Assembly (NCBI GenBank): GCA_023105745.1
Contig: JALGQZ010000014.1
Span: forward strand, 4,249,888 to 4,313,887
Length of the DNA stretch: 64,000 bases
Direction: 5' to 3'
Source: Austropuccinia psidii
Taxonomy: Eukaryota; Basidiomycota; Pucciniomycetes; Pucciniales; Sphaerophragmiaceae
Of this stretch, positions 20,153-34,239 are shown piece by piece; position 1 is the first letter of the stretch, and each line of letters begins with the position of its first letter. The translations under genes were made by a program, and so were the position numbers. The notes under the pieces are model-generated. The model saw nothing but the letters and a program-made list of their open reading frames with translations. It did no database searches and was not told the origin of the DNA.

Positions 20153-22244
20153 ATGCCTGATGCGGCCTTATCCAAGCAGCTTGTTGGGCTTGGCTTGCCT
20201 GTGCCAGAACATATTCCCCATGCCATTTCGGTTTCCTTGCCGCTCTGGACGGACGCCGTTGATCATGAACTTGGCTTAGACCGGGTCCTCAACGCACTTC
20301 AAGCTGGTTATCCACGTTTTTTCATCCATCATGATATTCGCAGGGTAATGCTCCTTGTTTACATCACCTAATCTGTACCTTCCTAAGTTGAGCCTGTGAA
20401 ATCTTTTTAACCATTAGCTGGCCGAAGTTTGTCAAGCAGCTCATGCCCTGACGTCAAGTGAAAGATGCATGCTTTTTCCTTCACAAAAGGCCGCCAATCT
20501 CTGTAGAAACTTCGTAGCTGATCAGGCTTTGAAGCAACTAGGCTGCCAACTCGGTGTTGAGAATCAGTGTCGTATGGTCACATTCGACGTATTTTCCTCC
20601 CAACAGTCCACTGCATTCGTCGGTCAGACAGACTGTCGGCTACGAGTCTTTGTGCTCTTTGTGCCTGATGATAGGATTTTCCAAATTGCTCATACTTTTT
20701 GGCAGCACACCGGACTTGGTATCTCGTCCCGTTTTGCTAACCGTTGTTTACGACTATTAGGATCTGATTCTGCTTCCAAGGCTAATCCAATTCTCACAAT
20801 TGTCAGCCAACTTCCCTCTCCACATATTTCCCCTCGAACTGGCCCATGTCGGTACATTTTCAAGCCGTCTTCGCAAATTTCATCTACAATCATTAACCCT
20901 ACCCCAATTACTCCAGAAGACGAAAGCGCTACATCATATGACCAAGAGAGGTACGGTCCTAACTTATCAGTGCAGTTTTCCTGTGCTGCTAAGCTTTCAC
21001 TCCGCTGTCGAATCGTTGATATCTTGCAAGAAACAGCCACAACTGCCAATACTAGCTTTTCTGAAACAAATCTTAAACACTCCATACGTGGTACTGGGAA
21101 ACTGACGGAAGATAATGTTTACCTCTATCCTTCCGGAATGAGCTCAATATTTTTTGCTCATCAAATCGCAATGACTGTTCATTCTCAAATCCAGCCTAAT
21201 AAGCCAATGGGAAAAAGCATTTGTTTTGGATTTCCCTACACCGACACTCTCAAAATCATCGAGAAGTGGGGCCCCGGGGCCCATTTCTTTGGTCACGGGG
21301 AAACTGAGGATCTCCAAAGCTTGGAACAGCTACTTGAGCACAACGACTTGATTGGAGATCCAAAAATTGTCGCCTTGTTCTGCGAATTTCCTTCAAACCC
21401 GCTCCTAAAATCTCCAGATCTGATTCGGATTCGTAATTTGGCTGACCGCTATGGGTTTTTGGTAATAATTGATGTGACAATCGGAAATTTTTGGAATGTA
21501 GAGGTGCTGCCGTTCACAGACATATTGGTTTGCTCGTTGACTAAAATCTTCAGCGGCGAGGGAAATGTGATGGGCGGTAGGTAAGCGGGTCTCTTTTTAT
21601 TCCACCTGATCCTTACATCTTTACATATCATGATCACTACTGACAAGTCATGTGAATGCTCAAGTTTGATTGTAAATCCGAAGTCCAAATTCTTTGATTT
21701 AAGTAAAGCCATTCTAGATGGAGATGGATCATATAAGGAGGGTATTTATGAAGATGTTTACTTTGGCGAAGATGCAATTTGCATGGAACGAAATTCGCGT
21801 GATTTTCTATCGCGAGTAGAGAAAATTAATCAAAATACGATGAAATTGTGCAAGTACTTGCGTGAGCTCAAAGCTTCTGATCCTCACCAGCTTATTATCG
21901 ATATTAACTACCCACGCTTCACTACGCCTGAGAATTATGAGGCTTGTCGCCGAAAGCCTGGAGGTGGATATGGTGGTCTGTTTAGTATTACTTTTGCCTC
22001 TCCCAAAGCAGCCCACACCTTTTATGACAGCTTAGAAACCTATAAAGGTCCTTCATTAGGGACTAATTTCACGCTTGCTTCTCCATATGTTATTTTGGCT
22101 CACTTCAAGCGACTTGAATGGGCTGCGAAGTATGGTGTTGATGCTAATTTGATTAGGGTTAGTGTAGGTCTTGAAGATGAGGAAACTCTATTGCAAACGT
22201 TCAAGCTCGCTTTGGATCAAGCTATGCTAGCTTCAAAAATGTAA
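20153..22244 (+). CDS. Cystathionine gamma-synthase, fungal long form
   Basis: This PLP enzyme of transsulfuration joins an activated homoserine ester to cysteine to make cystathionine. Three exons join in phase: 20153-20344, 20418-21580 and 21665-22244, giving 644 aa, the usual length of the fungal long form. The start at 20153 is the only in-frame ATG before the conserved HAISVSLPLWTDAV N-terminal block, which fits the fungal family start (HA(V/I)SVSLPTW). The Cys/Met-PLP fold follows: YLYPSGMSSIF, the CEFPSNPLL substrate-loop block, VIIDVTIGNFWN with the cofactor Asp, and CSLTKIFSGEGNVMGG, whose Lys 440 should form the Schiff base. The exon 2/3 junction restores MGGSLIVNP, as expected for the family. 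No damage is visible. This is a resident host gene at the edge of the TE tract. Confidence 0.93.
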
Positions 22245-24066
22245 ATGTCGATTTTCAGGCTTGTTTCAATATTGCAGATTCATTATATTTTTTCAACTCC
22301 GTTGGCTGTGAATTTATTTGAATCCTTAGTTCGAATAAAATCCTCTGAAAATCATTAAATCAAAAGTTATTTTGTTATGATCATTAAGTATCAACTTTTA
22401 CTGTCGATCTTAATGATCTTATTTTGTTAACTCAACTATACTGCTCTGTATTCCCATAACTGGTAACTTTCTATCCCGTAGCAGCTAGGATTTTTTGCTA
22501 GTTTGTAACATTAAAATACATGAGTTTTTCTTCCTTGTTTTCATTAAGTTAAATTTTTTTCTCTTTGATTTCCCTAAACTTTCTCACTAAAGAATATCTT
22601 GATCTTTACTGTCTTATTCTCCTTGCTATCCTATGTCATCTTTTCCTACTACGTTTTTCCACTTCAACTTAGCCTGCGCCGCTTAAAAAAGCCTTGATGA
22701 AGATATATTGCATGGAAGTTGATGAGGTGGTACCATAAAAGAAGAATCAGAATAATGTAGTTTTAGCCTTATATTGAGCAATCTTGACAAATTTTCATTT
22801 TGAATTGGTTTCTTCTTTTGTATTACTAAATTAGCTGTCTAAGAATCTGAAAAAACAATAAAGTGATCCTTTGGATGTATATGAATAAAAGATTGATTAA
22901 GAAAACTTAATAAACTCATGATAAATGAATAAGAAATCATAATCAAACAAATATATGTTTAACTTGGGGTTGTTTTCTCACCTTTTTGTTTCAAAATATT
23001 TATTTTTGTATTATAAAATTCAGATTTTAACTCATATTTTAAGATATTATAAATTTAAATCAAAGTAATCCCTAAAATAATAACAGTTTAATATTAAGAT
23101 AAAATAAAAAAAGTCATTAGTTTGAAATTTATAATTTGAAATGTTGAAATAAAATCTCAGAGAAAAAAAGGAAAAGTAAAAGATATAAATTTTGCATTTT
23201 ATACTAGAATAGTTTTGAATAAAATAAGTAGATTGTATCCTGTAATTTACCTTGAAGGAGTAAGACAAAACATCTTGTGAGCCTGAAAGCATGAAAAGTA
23301 TTACTTGCTACACAAGCTCCAATCACTTTCTCTAAATCCTCTTTGAATTATTTAAATTTTTTTATTGAAACTTAATCTTACTTTTTTTCTTCTATTTTTG
23401 TTTCCAAGTCACTCATTTAAGATTTGTTGTTGTATCAATCTTGTTACAAAGTCACAGCTTTAAGACTTTCAGTTATAAAAACTTTATTTCTATAACACCA
23501 TTTTTGTTGATATAGTAACTTTGCTTCTATAACATCAGTATAGATTTTTTGTTATATATCTTGTTACTATAACAATTCCTTTTATTCTAAAAAACTGTAT
23601 CAGCTTATTTGTGTTTTATTTTTATTTTGTACCTACAGCATTTAAAGAGGAACATTCTCCTTGAAAATGATTCCTAAGAGCTCTTCCAAATATATTTTTT
23701 TACAAATAGATTCATAACAATTTTGTTATTAGATCTCTCAAAAATAAGTAATAAAAATTACTTTCAGTATTTTTCATATTGGTGAAGCTCATTCCACCAA
23801 TTAAATACCTCTTTTTATATAGTTATGTCTCTATTAAACAAACATAATAGTATTCCACTGCCATTTTTAGTTTATGAAAATTGCTAATAATTTGACTGGA
23901 AGCCATGTTAGAGGCCCCAGGCCAACACATCTAAAGAAATAGTTTTTGGGTGAGGAGTGTAAAAGGGAAAAATATAAATAAAAAAATAAAGGAGAGTAAA
24001 TATAAAATTTGAAGTGGAAGGTCAAATACAATTTTAAAGGCTAAATTTATATTCTAAAGCAATAAT
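22245..24066. other. AT-rich gene-free stretch
   Basis: Past the gamma-synthase 3' end I see no gene. The sequence becomes strongly AT-rich. Around 23,460-23,580 short TTCTATAACA words recur, perhaps an old small repeat. No ORF resembles a known family. Confidence 0.5.
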
Positions 24067-24740
24067 TTTAGTTATGCAAGAGTAGTTACAATTGAACAAT
24101 CTTTGGTCACTTTGTTTATAACATGTATGTATTACCAAACCCCAGTAGCAGTAGAACTTGTTAACAACAGATTATCTAATAAGTGGATAAATTATAAGTA
24201 TAAATACATAGCCTATGAAAAAAATAAGTTTTTTAAATACATACAACAGTAAACAAAATTCAAATAGCATTAAATTATTGACTTTTAGGCAGAAGTCTGT
24301 TTCGACAATACTAATACAGCCCTATAGACTGTTTTGTTAATAGTCTGATTAGTTAGTTGGGATGGTGAGATAGTTATTTACCTTCACTTGATAATTATCT
24401 AGCTTATTCCGCTCTTTTTGGTTAAATAATAATACCTCTAGGATAGTTTTTCTAAGAATAAAGTTGTATGATTATATGTAAATTTATTTTGATTTTATTT
24501 AATAGCAATGGTTTTCTTTCTGTACTGACTGACTAACTGTTACTCTTATAGCCAACTTTATGACCACTGGTGAGCAGATATGCAAGTGTTAAAGTAAGAA
24601 AATGAAGAAAAAAAATTGAAACTAAAAAAATAAAGAATATTTTTTAGCATAAGTAAGGATTGAGAAATGTGATGTTTCAATACTGAGGAATCCACAGCAC
24701 CTGTGTGTGCTGTGCATGTTGAAAAATAGTTATTTCTCCT
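24067..24740 (-). repeat. Ty1/copia 3' LTR (left copy)
   Basis: About 670 bases align along their full length with 29,038-29,711. Shared blocks include GCAGAAGTCTGTTT and AGTAGAACTTGTTAACAACA. Many substitutions and small indels separate the copies. Because the element is on the minus strand, this is its 3' LTR. Edges are accurate to about 10 bases. Confidence 0.8.
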
Positions 24741-27700
24741 TGAAATTGGCATGATTGGTTAGCTTTAACATTCTTTTTGCTTTTATTACCTTGATGAAAC
24801 CTAGCGGTTTTGTTAGTGTGTTGGCAATAATCTGATTTGTTCCTACCTGCTTGATTGTCATTAGTTGTTTCTTTCTTAGCTGAGTTACATATTGAAACCC
24901 AATTTCAATGTTTTTTCAATTAGGGTTGAGTTGTGCCTCCTTGCCAATGATTATGCCACCTGTGTTATCATTCCAAATCTGAGGTGTGCAGTGGTCAATC
25001 CCCATATCAAGTAATAGGTTGGACTTCCATATTGGTTGTTTGGTTACCTTATTGATAGCTAAAAATTCTTCTTCTGTTGTTTATTGAGGAAAAATTGGTT
25101 GTTTCTATGTTTACTAGGCTATAGGATTGCCGTACAACATAACCACAATACTTGACATGGACTATTTTGTGATCAGAGACATACCATAATCAGCATTGGC
25201 CCAGCCAATAAGTGTACTTCCTTCACTGTTGCTTTGCTTAGAAAAATGTAAACCAGTATCAGTACACCCTTTTAAGTTCCTCAATTAATGTTTCACTAGC
25301 TACTAGTGTATTGTGGTAGGGTTGCTAGCATGTTGAGATACTACATGTGTTGTAAAATTTATTTGGATTCTGGTATGTAGTGAGAGATGGTTCACCATTC
25401 CCATTTCTTTCTTAATTGTCTTTTTATTAAACTTCTCAGAAGATTGAGCCAGCTAATATTGGATTTTTTGAGTTGATGGTGTTTTGACACTGTTTGAATC
25501 CACCATTTGAAATACTTCAAGCACTTTATTTCGGAAATTTCCTTTAGTTATGAATACTGAGCCATTGGTTTTCCATACTAGATTGTAGCCTAAGTGTTGA
25601 GAAGGTTTTTCTTTGATCTTGATGGATTAGTGACTTTTTGATTAAGAAAAGAAAGAAAGTCTTTCCCTTTTTGAATTACCTACCCTAAAGCCATCATCCA
25701 CATGTATGTATACAAACATAGACTTGGTGATGTTCCAGAAAAGGCCCTCATCTGTATGTGAGTAGTGAAAACTGCAGTCATTTAGTGTTTTGAACTGGTG
25801 GGCTTTCCAATGTTGTGGGTCTCTTTTGGTACCCTAAAGAAATTTTTTCAGCTTCCAAACCCAATTGTCCTTTCCACCTTGTTCAAAGTTTGCAACTTGT
25901 GACAAATAAATGGGAGAATCCATTACACCATAGAGGAATGCTGTTTTGAAATTAAATTGAGATGCATGAAGGCTTTTATTGACAGAAAAGGATAGAAGAA
26001 TTTTGAAAGATTTGTTTTGACCAGCTGCAGAATAGGTGTTATAGTAATTCACCAGATGATCTTGATGATTACCGAAAAATACTTATAGATCTTTGTATTG
26101 TATTGTATGACCAAACTCATTTTTCTTCTTTAAGGGAAGCCACATACCTTTTAGGATATTTTTACCTGGCTTTCATGGTACCAATTCCCCTGTGATTTTT
26201 GAAGTCAGTGAGTCAAATGCAGCTTTCATGGCTTTAAACCACTCATCCTTTTCATCAAAGTCTTTTGAAGCATATTTCACTTTTACTACTTCAGCCATAT
26301 TTATTGTTTCCTTTTCTTTAGTACTGTAGATCCAGTTGGCATTCATAGATGATTCATTATCATTCTGGTTAGTTCTCCTTTTTTTATGAGCTAATATCTT
26401 TTATTATTCTTCTTGAATTTTCCTTTCGAGAAAAATCATATTGTGGTATGTAGTAATACCCCTGTTTTGTTGTTTGAGTCTGTGTTTTAACCAACTCTGA
26501 TGGCTGGTGGGACAGAGGCAGGAGGCTTGGTTTGTTTATTTGGTTCCATTTCAGGTGTTTATTTCACTGAAGGGTGTAATAGAGTTTGAGACTTGGAGGG
26601 AAGAGTTATTTTCTTAACTGTACACTTATTACTGCAACAATGGATAGGTAGTAATTTGATTGGCTTCTTTAGTGTACTAGTGGAATTGTACTTGAGTTTC
26701 ATTGTGAAGGGGGTGTAATAATGGCTTATTACAACTCTGCATGAATTTGTTGCAAGGAATTTTGAAGTGTTGGAGTAGTTCTCAAAGCCTAGGAATAGTA
26801 ATTTTTTAGAATAAGGTTTAATTTTTGAGGATTTTAAATGGCTAACTTGGACTTTTATCCCAAAGGGTACAATACTGTTGAGTGACCTAACAGGTCCTAT
26901 GACTCTGTCAGAGAATTTATGTATGTAGAGTGGATCTTGCCATTTTAAAGCCCTATAAGGTATTGAATTGATTTTATTGGAGTATCTTGCAGATTCATCC
27001 CATAAGCTAGGAAGAACAGTGAATTGAGCCATAATAAAATGTATTTTTAGTATTAGGGCTTGATTGAAATGTTTGGCTATACCATTTGTTTGGGGAGAAT
27101 TAGAGGGACCACATTCAAGAATGAGACCCATCATTTCACATGTATTAAAGAAGTTTGAAAATGGTAATTTGCCACCACAATCACTGTGTATATAGACCAG
27201 ATCTTATTGAAAATTTTTTCTTATTTCAGTAAAGTAAGTTGATTTTTTGATTTGGATTGAGAGTTTTGTTTCAGAATATAGATACAATGATAGCTTAAGA
27301 AATCATCTATGATGGCAAGTGAATATTTCACGCAGCTTTTTTCTGTTGGGAATATTTTGAGAATTTCTGTGTGCAGTTTGCAAAAGGTATATTAGCTTAT
27401 TATATAGGATTGGTGTGTGGTGATCTTTTTAGCTTTCATTGAATACATATCCCACCTGTTTTTGATTTATTAATTTTGAAGGAGTCTAGGTTATTCAATT
27501 GAAGAAATATTTTTAAATAGAGATTGAATGGGTGAGCTAACATTAGATGCCAGTCCGTCTTTCTGTTAGTTTTTTAAATTTGTGTTGAGAAAACTTTATT
27601 GAAAAAATAATGATCTAAGTGGTCATGATTGTAGTGTATAAATTCCCCTTACGTTGAAAAATCTTGACAATATTATTCGCTGATCAAACAATAATCACTT

Positions 27701-29037
27701 TATTCTTGCTATAGCTTCTGAGTCCATGGTCTTCCGGCTGTAACTGAGAAATGAGATTTGACTTCCCATCTGGACAGTAGTATGCCAGGAATAGTATGGT
27801 TCTACCAAAATTAAGCTTCCCAACTTGAGTAACACTAAATGTACCTGATAATGTATTCATTTTTCTTTTGATAGTTTTGGAGTCCAGAAGTAGCTTTATG
27901 TTTCTGACCGTAGACCTAGAAGCACCTGAGTCATGAATCATAGACAAGTTATCCTTCACGGTATCTAAACGTACCGTCAGTAACTCGTTTCCGAGATCTC
28001 TGTCTAAGTAGAAACCTTGTTTTCAATCAACATCATCTGAATTTTCAGATTCAGATGATGATAAATAGTTGACCTGATCTATCAAACAGTTGTTCTTTTT
28101 TCACTTGAGTTCAGATTAGCTTTTTATTGATTATGTATTTGATTTTCTTTTCAAGATATTGATCTTGAGATAATTTAGTAGGAATTTCTGAGTGTATGGA
28201 TGAGGAACCAAGTTGGTTAAACTGATGAGATGACTTAGGTTTAGGTTTTTTATTCTTGCTAAGAGGGTTAGGCTGAAGTTTATTTAGAGATGTTTTGTTG
28301 TTGCTATTGGTATGTCTATTGTCTTCAATCAAAGGTCTGTTGCTTCTTTTTTCAAAATGAATGGTTCTGCGTTGTAAAGTTTCTGTACAAGGATGGTTAA
28401 ATTATGATTATGTGACACAATTTTGAGAAGAACAGCGTCAGAGGAGCGTTTTGGCAAACCTCTTTGGTAAGTGTTTCCTAGGGTATAGGTGAGAAATTTG
28501 GAGTATGCAGTATTGAATTGAAATAGATCCTATCTTAGTTATTCAGTCGGGTCTTAAGTGAAATCGAGAAAGTTCTGAAGTTGATCACACATATAAGAAA
28601 CTGAGCTATTTCTGAAAGCAGAGGATAGAGCTTCAAGTGAATCAATGAATACTTTATTTTGAGACAAGATGGACTGCAACTTGACTGATTTGAATTTTTA
28701 GAGAATTGACATAGCAAGTGTGTTCTTTTCTTCCGATTCTCTTTCAGTTTTGTTATTTTCATAACAATTTAAATCAAATAGTGACTGATATCCTTGTAAA
28801 GTAAGCACATGGTTTAGCTGCTTACGCCAATTGGAACAGTTATATCTACTGACTACTTGAAGCTTCAATTTACTTCAGAGTCCATTGTATGAGTATTGAT
28901 TGTCAGGCTTCCTGGTAGCTATAGTAGGGAAGATATATACCTGGTGATGCCATATTTTAGTAAAAGACCTTTGAATAATATCGAGTGTTCTGAATCTAGG
29001 TTTTTATTTTTTTTAAGTGCCGGCTCAATTTCTACCA
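24741..29037 (-). pseudogene. Degenerate Ty1/copia polyprotein (gag-PR-IN-RT-RH)
   Basis: Read on the minus strand, the domains come in copia order. Gag-like fragments lie at about 28,900-28,000. The protease with HDSGASRSTV is at 27,959-27,684. The integrase block with SPQTNGIAKHFNQA is at 27,134-26,559. The reverse transcriptase block with FKTAFLYGVMDSPIYLSQ is at 26,052-25,834. The RNase H tail with TNQIIANTLTKPLG is near 24,860-24,770. Integrase before reverse transcriptase defines Ty1/copia. Frameshifts and stops separate nearly every domain, so it is dead. A possible primer-binding site starts TGGTA just inside the 5' LTR at 29,037. Both LTRs are present. Confidence 0.85.
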
Positions 29038-29711
29038 TGTATTTATGAATAAGTAGTTATGATAAAACAATCTTTTGTAAATTTGTTTATAACCAGTATT
29101 TATTACCAAAAGCCCAGTAGAAGTAGAACTTGTTAACAACAGATAATCTGATAAAGTTGATAAATGATAAGTATAAAGACATAGCCTATGAGCAAATAAG
29201 TCTTTCAAATACCTATAACAGTAACCGTAATTTAAATAGGATTATATTATTGACTTTAAGGCAGAAGTCTGTTTTGACAATACTGATGCAGGCCTATATA
29301 TAGTTGTGTTAATATTCTTATTAGTTAGTTTGGATAGTCAGATAGTTATTTATCTCCACTTGATAGTTATCCAGCTGATTCTTCTCCTTTTATTCAACTA
29401 ATAATAAATCTATGATAATTCTCCTACTAATATGGCTGTATGTTTATATTTTAATTTATTTTAATTTTATTCAATAGATGTAGTTTTCTTTTTGTACTGA
29501 AAACTAACTTTCATTCTTATATCCATCTATATAGTCATTTGTGAGTTTACACGCGAGTGTTAAAGTAAGAAAATAAGGGAAAAATAGAAACTAAAAAAAT
29601 GAAGAAATTTATTTTGTTTGCAAGTAAGGATTAAGAAATATGAGGTGTAAATACTGAGAAATATGCATTACCTGCATGTTCTGTGCAGGTTGACCAATAG
29701 TGATTATGTCA
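29038..29711 (-). repeat. Ty1/copia 5' LTR (right copy)
   Basis: On the minus strand it begins TGACATAATC and ends ATAAATACA, so it has TG..CA ends. It pairs with the left LTR. I could not find a convincing 5-bp target duplication. Confidence 0.8.
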
Positions 29712-32096
29712 TACATTACTTACATAATTATTACATTTTGTCCGTCACATCAATAATGAATGAAAATCAAACCCTTTTAGTTCACCTGAGATGTATCTTG
29801 CTTATCGTGTGAATTAAGAACAAATCACACAACTAATGGTTCAAAATTATTGGCTTTAAGAGTTACACTGAGACTTTTTGAGCCACATATATTCACACTG
29901 AAATCACTTTCAAATGATTAATTTGATTATTTTGGTGAATTATTTGGGGGTGATCCTACTATTTTGAGACAATTAAGAGGTTCTTGAAACCTCATGTCAT
30001 TTCATACCATTACATTTAATAATAATTAATATTTGGTACTTATCTTATATTTTGTAGACAAGAAGGGTAAATAACAGTGAATGGAGAATGATAGATCACA
30101 AAATGTATACTTGAGAAGTAAAATTGAACACAGTTTTAATCTACCAGATTTACCTCACTGCACTATCCAACATTTTGTTGTGATGAATATTATTCTTGGT
30201 TTGATAACCATTAATCTTATAGTTTTTATCTCAATCATTGATCTCATTAGAAATTGGAATCACTTTGTGGTACAGAAAAGTGATATTAACTTGTGCTATT
30301 TGTAATAGTGTGACACAGTCAAACCATTCATACTATAATTAAGTTTTCTAGACTTGTGAAGAATAGATTTTATAAATCTACTGTGAGCACATTTCATAAT
30401 ACTCATTAGCTTCTGAGATTTATTAACTATCCAAATATTAAATATATTAATGAGCTCACAGATTATAAAAGAACATTTTCTAATATTACTAATTTTCTTC
30501 ACATATTTTATATTCAAAAAACATAAGGGTAATAATTTGAATTGAATTTTGAATAAAAAATGGTTTCTTTTTACCTATTCTGATAGTTTTTGACAACTTT
30601 CTCCCCTTCTCAAAACTAAATGGAGAAAGGTTCAACCTTATGCAGACATCTATGGCCATGAAGATTTAATAAACTTTTAAATCAAGGTCTTAATGAAATC
30701 CAGAATCTCATACACACTCAAAAGAAAAAAACTTCTCAACAAGTAAAGGGTGCCATAATAGACTATTTCAGATCTTGATTTACCTATTGTAGATATCTGA
30801 ATCAGAACATGAGAATTTACTTGGTACCACTATTTATTGATTTTCTCTTATTGAAGCCTAGCTTTATGGAAGCCTTACTTAAAGATCAAGGTATAAAAAC
30901 CTGTGAAGTTTTTTCAAAGTCAATTATGGCATGGAAATTCACTTTATTTTATATGCAGTAATCAGAAAAATAAAGAGCTTGGAGGTTTTTTATCTCTTTT
31001 ATTGTAAGCTATGTTTTTATGGGGATTTAACTCCTCATTTGTTCCAGGAAACCTTCCTTTTCTATTGATTGAAGTACACCTAATATATCTCAGTAATGTT
31101 TCCATAGCTTGTCACAGGGGCTCTTGGGGATAACAAGAGTGACCTGGCACTAAGTAATCAAGAGCTCACTTGGAGGGCTCCAAAAGAATAAAAAAAAGTT
31201 GAAGAATATATTTCCCTAAAGAAGAACAAGAGAAAGTATAAAATATGCATGAGATAAGAAAGGCAGCCAAAGGCCAAAGAGCCAACCAAATGAATCCTCA
31301 ACTCACTTTTTCAACATGCCAGAAAGAACAATGGAATAAGTAAAGGATATGACCACCAATATCCACTGAAAGGAAAAGAAGAAGGTGAAAATGATTTACT
31401 TATGAATATAATTATTTACTTTCAAAAAATAAAAAGAAAGCAACAATAAAAATCAATCCAATAGATTAATTAACTAGTTAATAAGTCCCTCAGGGGTGGA
31501 AAGGTGGCCAGTATATGTGAAATTTTAAAAAACTGATCCTGGAGGGTTGAGCGCTCAACGGTATTAACGGTTTTGAGAAAATACAGCCTGGCCATCTTGA
31601 GAAGTGAACTGTGTGTATTGAATTCCCATGGTTGATAATTAATTGACCCAAAAGGGTAAATGGCATACAGGTTTCTTGATTACAGCCTGTATGGATCAAT
31701 TGAGTTGTCCAAAGAATGATGGAGCTTCTGATGCCTTTAAAAATGATTTTAGAAGTAACAACCTCTTGCAATTACCCTTAAAGAATCCTTGTACTGACTA
31801 ATACCCAAAGGGACAGGAATTTTTTTCCTCAAATGGTCTTCTGAGTGTCCCGATAAATCACAAGGTTGAGTATTTTGAAGGCTTCCTTTGAATTTGGTTG
31901 ATGAACTTGTAACTTGATTTAAGACAAAGAATTGAGTCTTGAAATTTTCACCATTTAATTGATGAGGAAAAATGGGGCATAATGGTATATGATACCATAT
32001 AGGCCCCATCCAAGATTCCTGAAGTCCTGGGTCTAACATTGGGTAAGACCTTCCCTTTCCTTGAGGGGAGATTCCTCAGAAGGATTGATGGTGTCC
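29712..32096. other. AT-rich interval between the two LTR elements
   Basis: No gene is supported. Minus-strand ORFs at 31,490-31,771 and 32,039-31,749 are fairly rich in Pro, Gly and His (for example GPIWYHIPLCPIFP). They are less AT-rich than their surroundings and stop right before the gypsy LTR. They may be a fragment of another repeat, but I cannot name it. The ORF at 30,081-30,305 has no recognisable domain. Confidence 0.4.
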
Positions 32097-34239
32097 TGTG
32101 AGCCTGTGAGGTATATATGACCTACCCATAATGCTACAAATAACTTTATATACAATTGATTCAGGCTTGAACAGACTTTTCAATTGAATTTAAACTGAGA
32201 AATAACAAAAAATAAGTATAAATTTTCTTTGTAAACAAAGCTTTAATTATTATTTCATCTTTGGATTCTACACCAAAAATAACCTAGGGTACACCCACAG
32301 GGTGTTATACCCAAAATGCTTATTTCTTATGTTATCAGAAGATTTGAGAATCTCGCAGTACAATTTCAGCTTTTTTTAACATTTTTTAAAAATTGATAAA
32401 TTCAAGCTGAAATAAGGTTAAATGTAAATTTGCATAAGGTTTATGCAAACATACTGAAACTTTAGTTAAAATTAAGGTGTTGTTTATATTTACTGAATTG
32501 GCTAAGGATTTTCCATACAGCATGTAAATCCTGTGTGGGATCAATTCAAAAGGTTTTAAGGCCATAGTATGGCTTTAAATAAATAAAAGGGCCAAATCCA
32601 CGCAAAAAGGTGGGACAAAGGAAAAAGACCAAACAGAGATGGGGTACCCGACTTTTTAGATCTGCAAGGATTCAATTAAGGTTGTCCACCTGTATTGAAG
32701 TATTTTCAACTTTATTGAAACTTTAATATTAGACTTTGAGCCAACCTTAAATTTTAAACTGTTTTATCCCAATTTGGACCGAAATTTCAAGCTGCCAAAG
32801 GGTAAATCCCAATATTCAAGCTTGAAATCAAGGTTTTATAAGCTTAAAACTTTAAAGCTAAAAGCATTAAAACCTTATCAAAAGTTAAGGTTTGGTGTGT
32901 ATTGCTATTTTATGTAAAAAAATAGTAATAACTTCAAAAATTCATTAACAATACAATTCTGGATGTATTTTCATGAAGGCTTCACACATCTTATGATTTA
33001 ATGTTATCTGTGTATAATTTAAATTTTAAGTATCTTTTATAAACAGGTTTTATTGGTAATTAGCCTTGAAATTTACTCTTTTAATTATAGTTAAAGAAAA
33101 TTAAGATTTCTTTAGAAATTAATTAAGCATTGAGTTTAAGATACTTTTGCTTGTAACTCTATTTTCAAGTTGTTCATGTGATTAACTTTAATATAAATAA
33201 GCTTATCTTATATCAAAACTTAAAATAATCAATGAAAATGAGGATTAGACTTACTTGGATTTAAGAATAACACTGGTAACTTTAAGTTGTAATTGAAAAT
33301 AAGTAACCTGCAGTTAAGAACCTTATTTTTAAGCATAGTTTTTCATTTTTAACCTGAGAATTCCCTCTATATCAATTATTAATCATGATATCTTCTCTGC
33401 AGACATAAAAAGAGTCAATTCAGCACTGTTTGTGTCCATCATTCATTATCAATCCAATTATATTAGACATTTAAAACAGGTTAAGTGTTATTACATATAA
33501 AAATATTATTATTAGAGTAATTCTTAAGTTATTTTATTTTTTATTAATCTTAAAATTAAAGAATTGAAATCATAGAATGCAATTATTGTTGTAATAACCA
33601 ATAATATATTTTATTTTATAAAATTATCATGTTAAATATCTTTTAAAATTTACAAATTCCTCTTAAAAACTCTTTAAATCATTTTTTAATTATCAAAAGT
33701 TTTTATCTTTAAAATATTAATTTTTTGGCATATTTTTAACTTATAATAATTATTTTTATATAATTACTGTTGTATTTAACTTGTTGTATTGAATATATAC
33801 TATGAGTAAGTTTTTCTCTGAAGTTCTATGTTTTTTTTCTATATTTGGTTTTTTCATATAGAGTTTTTCTATAAGAATTCTTTCTGCACATTGTGTGTGA
33901 TAATCCTTTTATAAATAATATTTATATTCTTTATAAGTGGTTAAATATTAATATTCTCCACATGTAATTGTCTTATTACAAGCTTTACACTTCTTATTGT
34001 TATAACTGTCAGTGACTATAACAATGATAGAATAATTATAATTTATTTTAGCTATTAAGATCTTTCTTATTATTAAATTATATAATAATAATTGAATTTC
34101 TTTTTTTATATAGTTATTTTCAATAATTATATATATTTGTGGTTGTAATATTTTATTTTATTATATTTTTCTACTGAGGAAAGTCGTAGTACTCATGATC
34201 TTGTTAATATTATCAAGTGTTTTATGGACAAACCTTACA
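32097..34239 (+). repeat. Ty3/gypsy 5' LTR, 2.1 kb
   Basis: It begins TGTGAGCCTGTGAGG and ends ACCTTACA, and aligns end to end with 42,725-44,887. In the first 80 bases I count roughly 11 differences, so the LTRs have diverged by something like 14 percent there and the insertion is old. The flank just before it is TGTCC; the base run after the 3' LTR is TGGCC, a possible decayed 5-bp target duplication. Confidence 0.88.

Noticed and set aside
22245..24066. RIP-like mutation as the cause of AT-richness
   Set aside because: Both LTR pairs differ by many kinds of change, not only C-to-T, so a RIP signature is not evident by eye.
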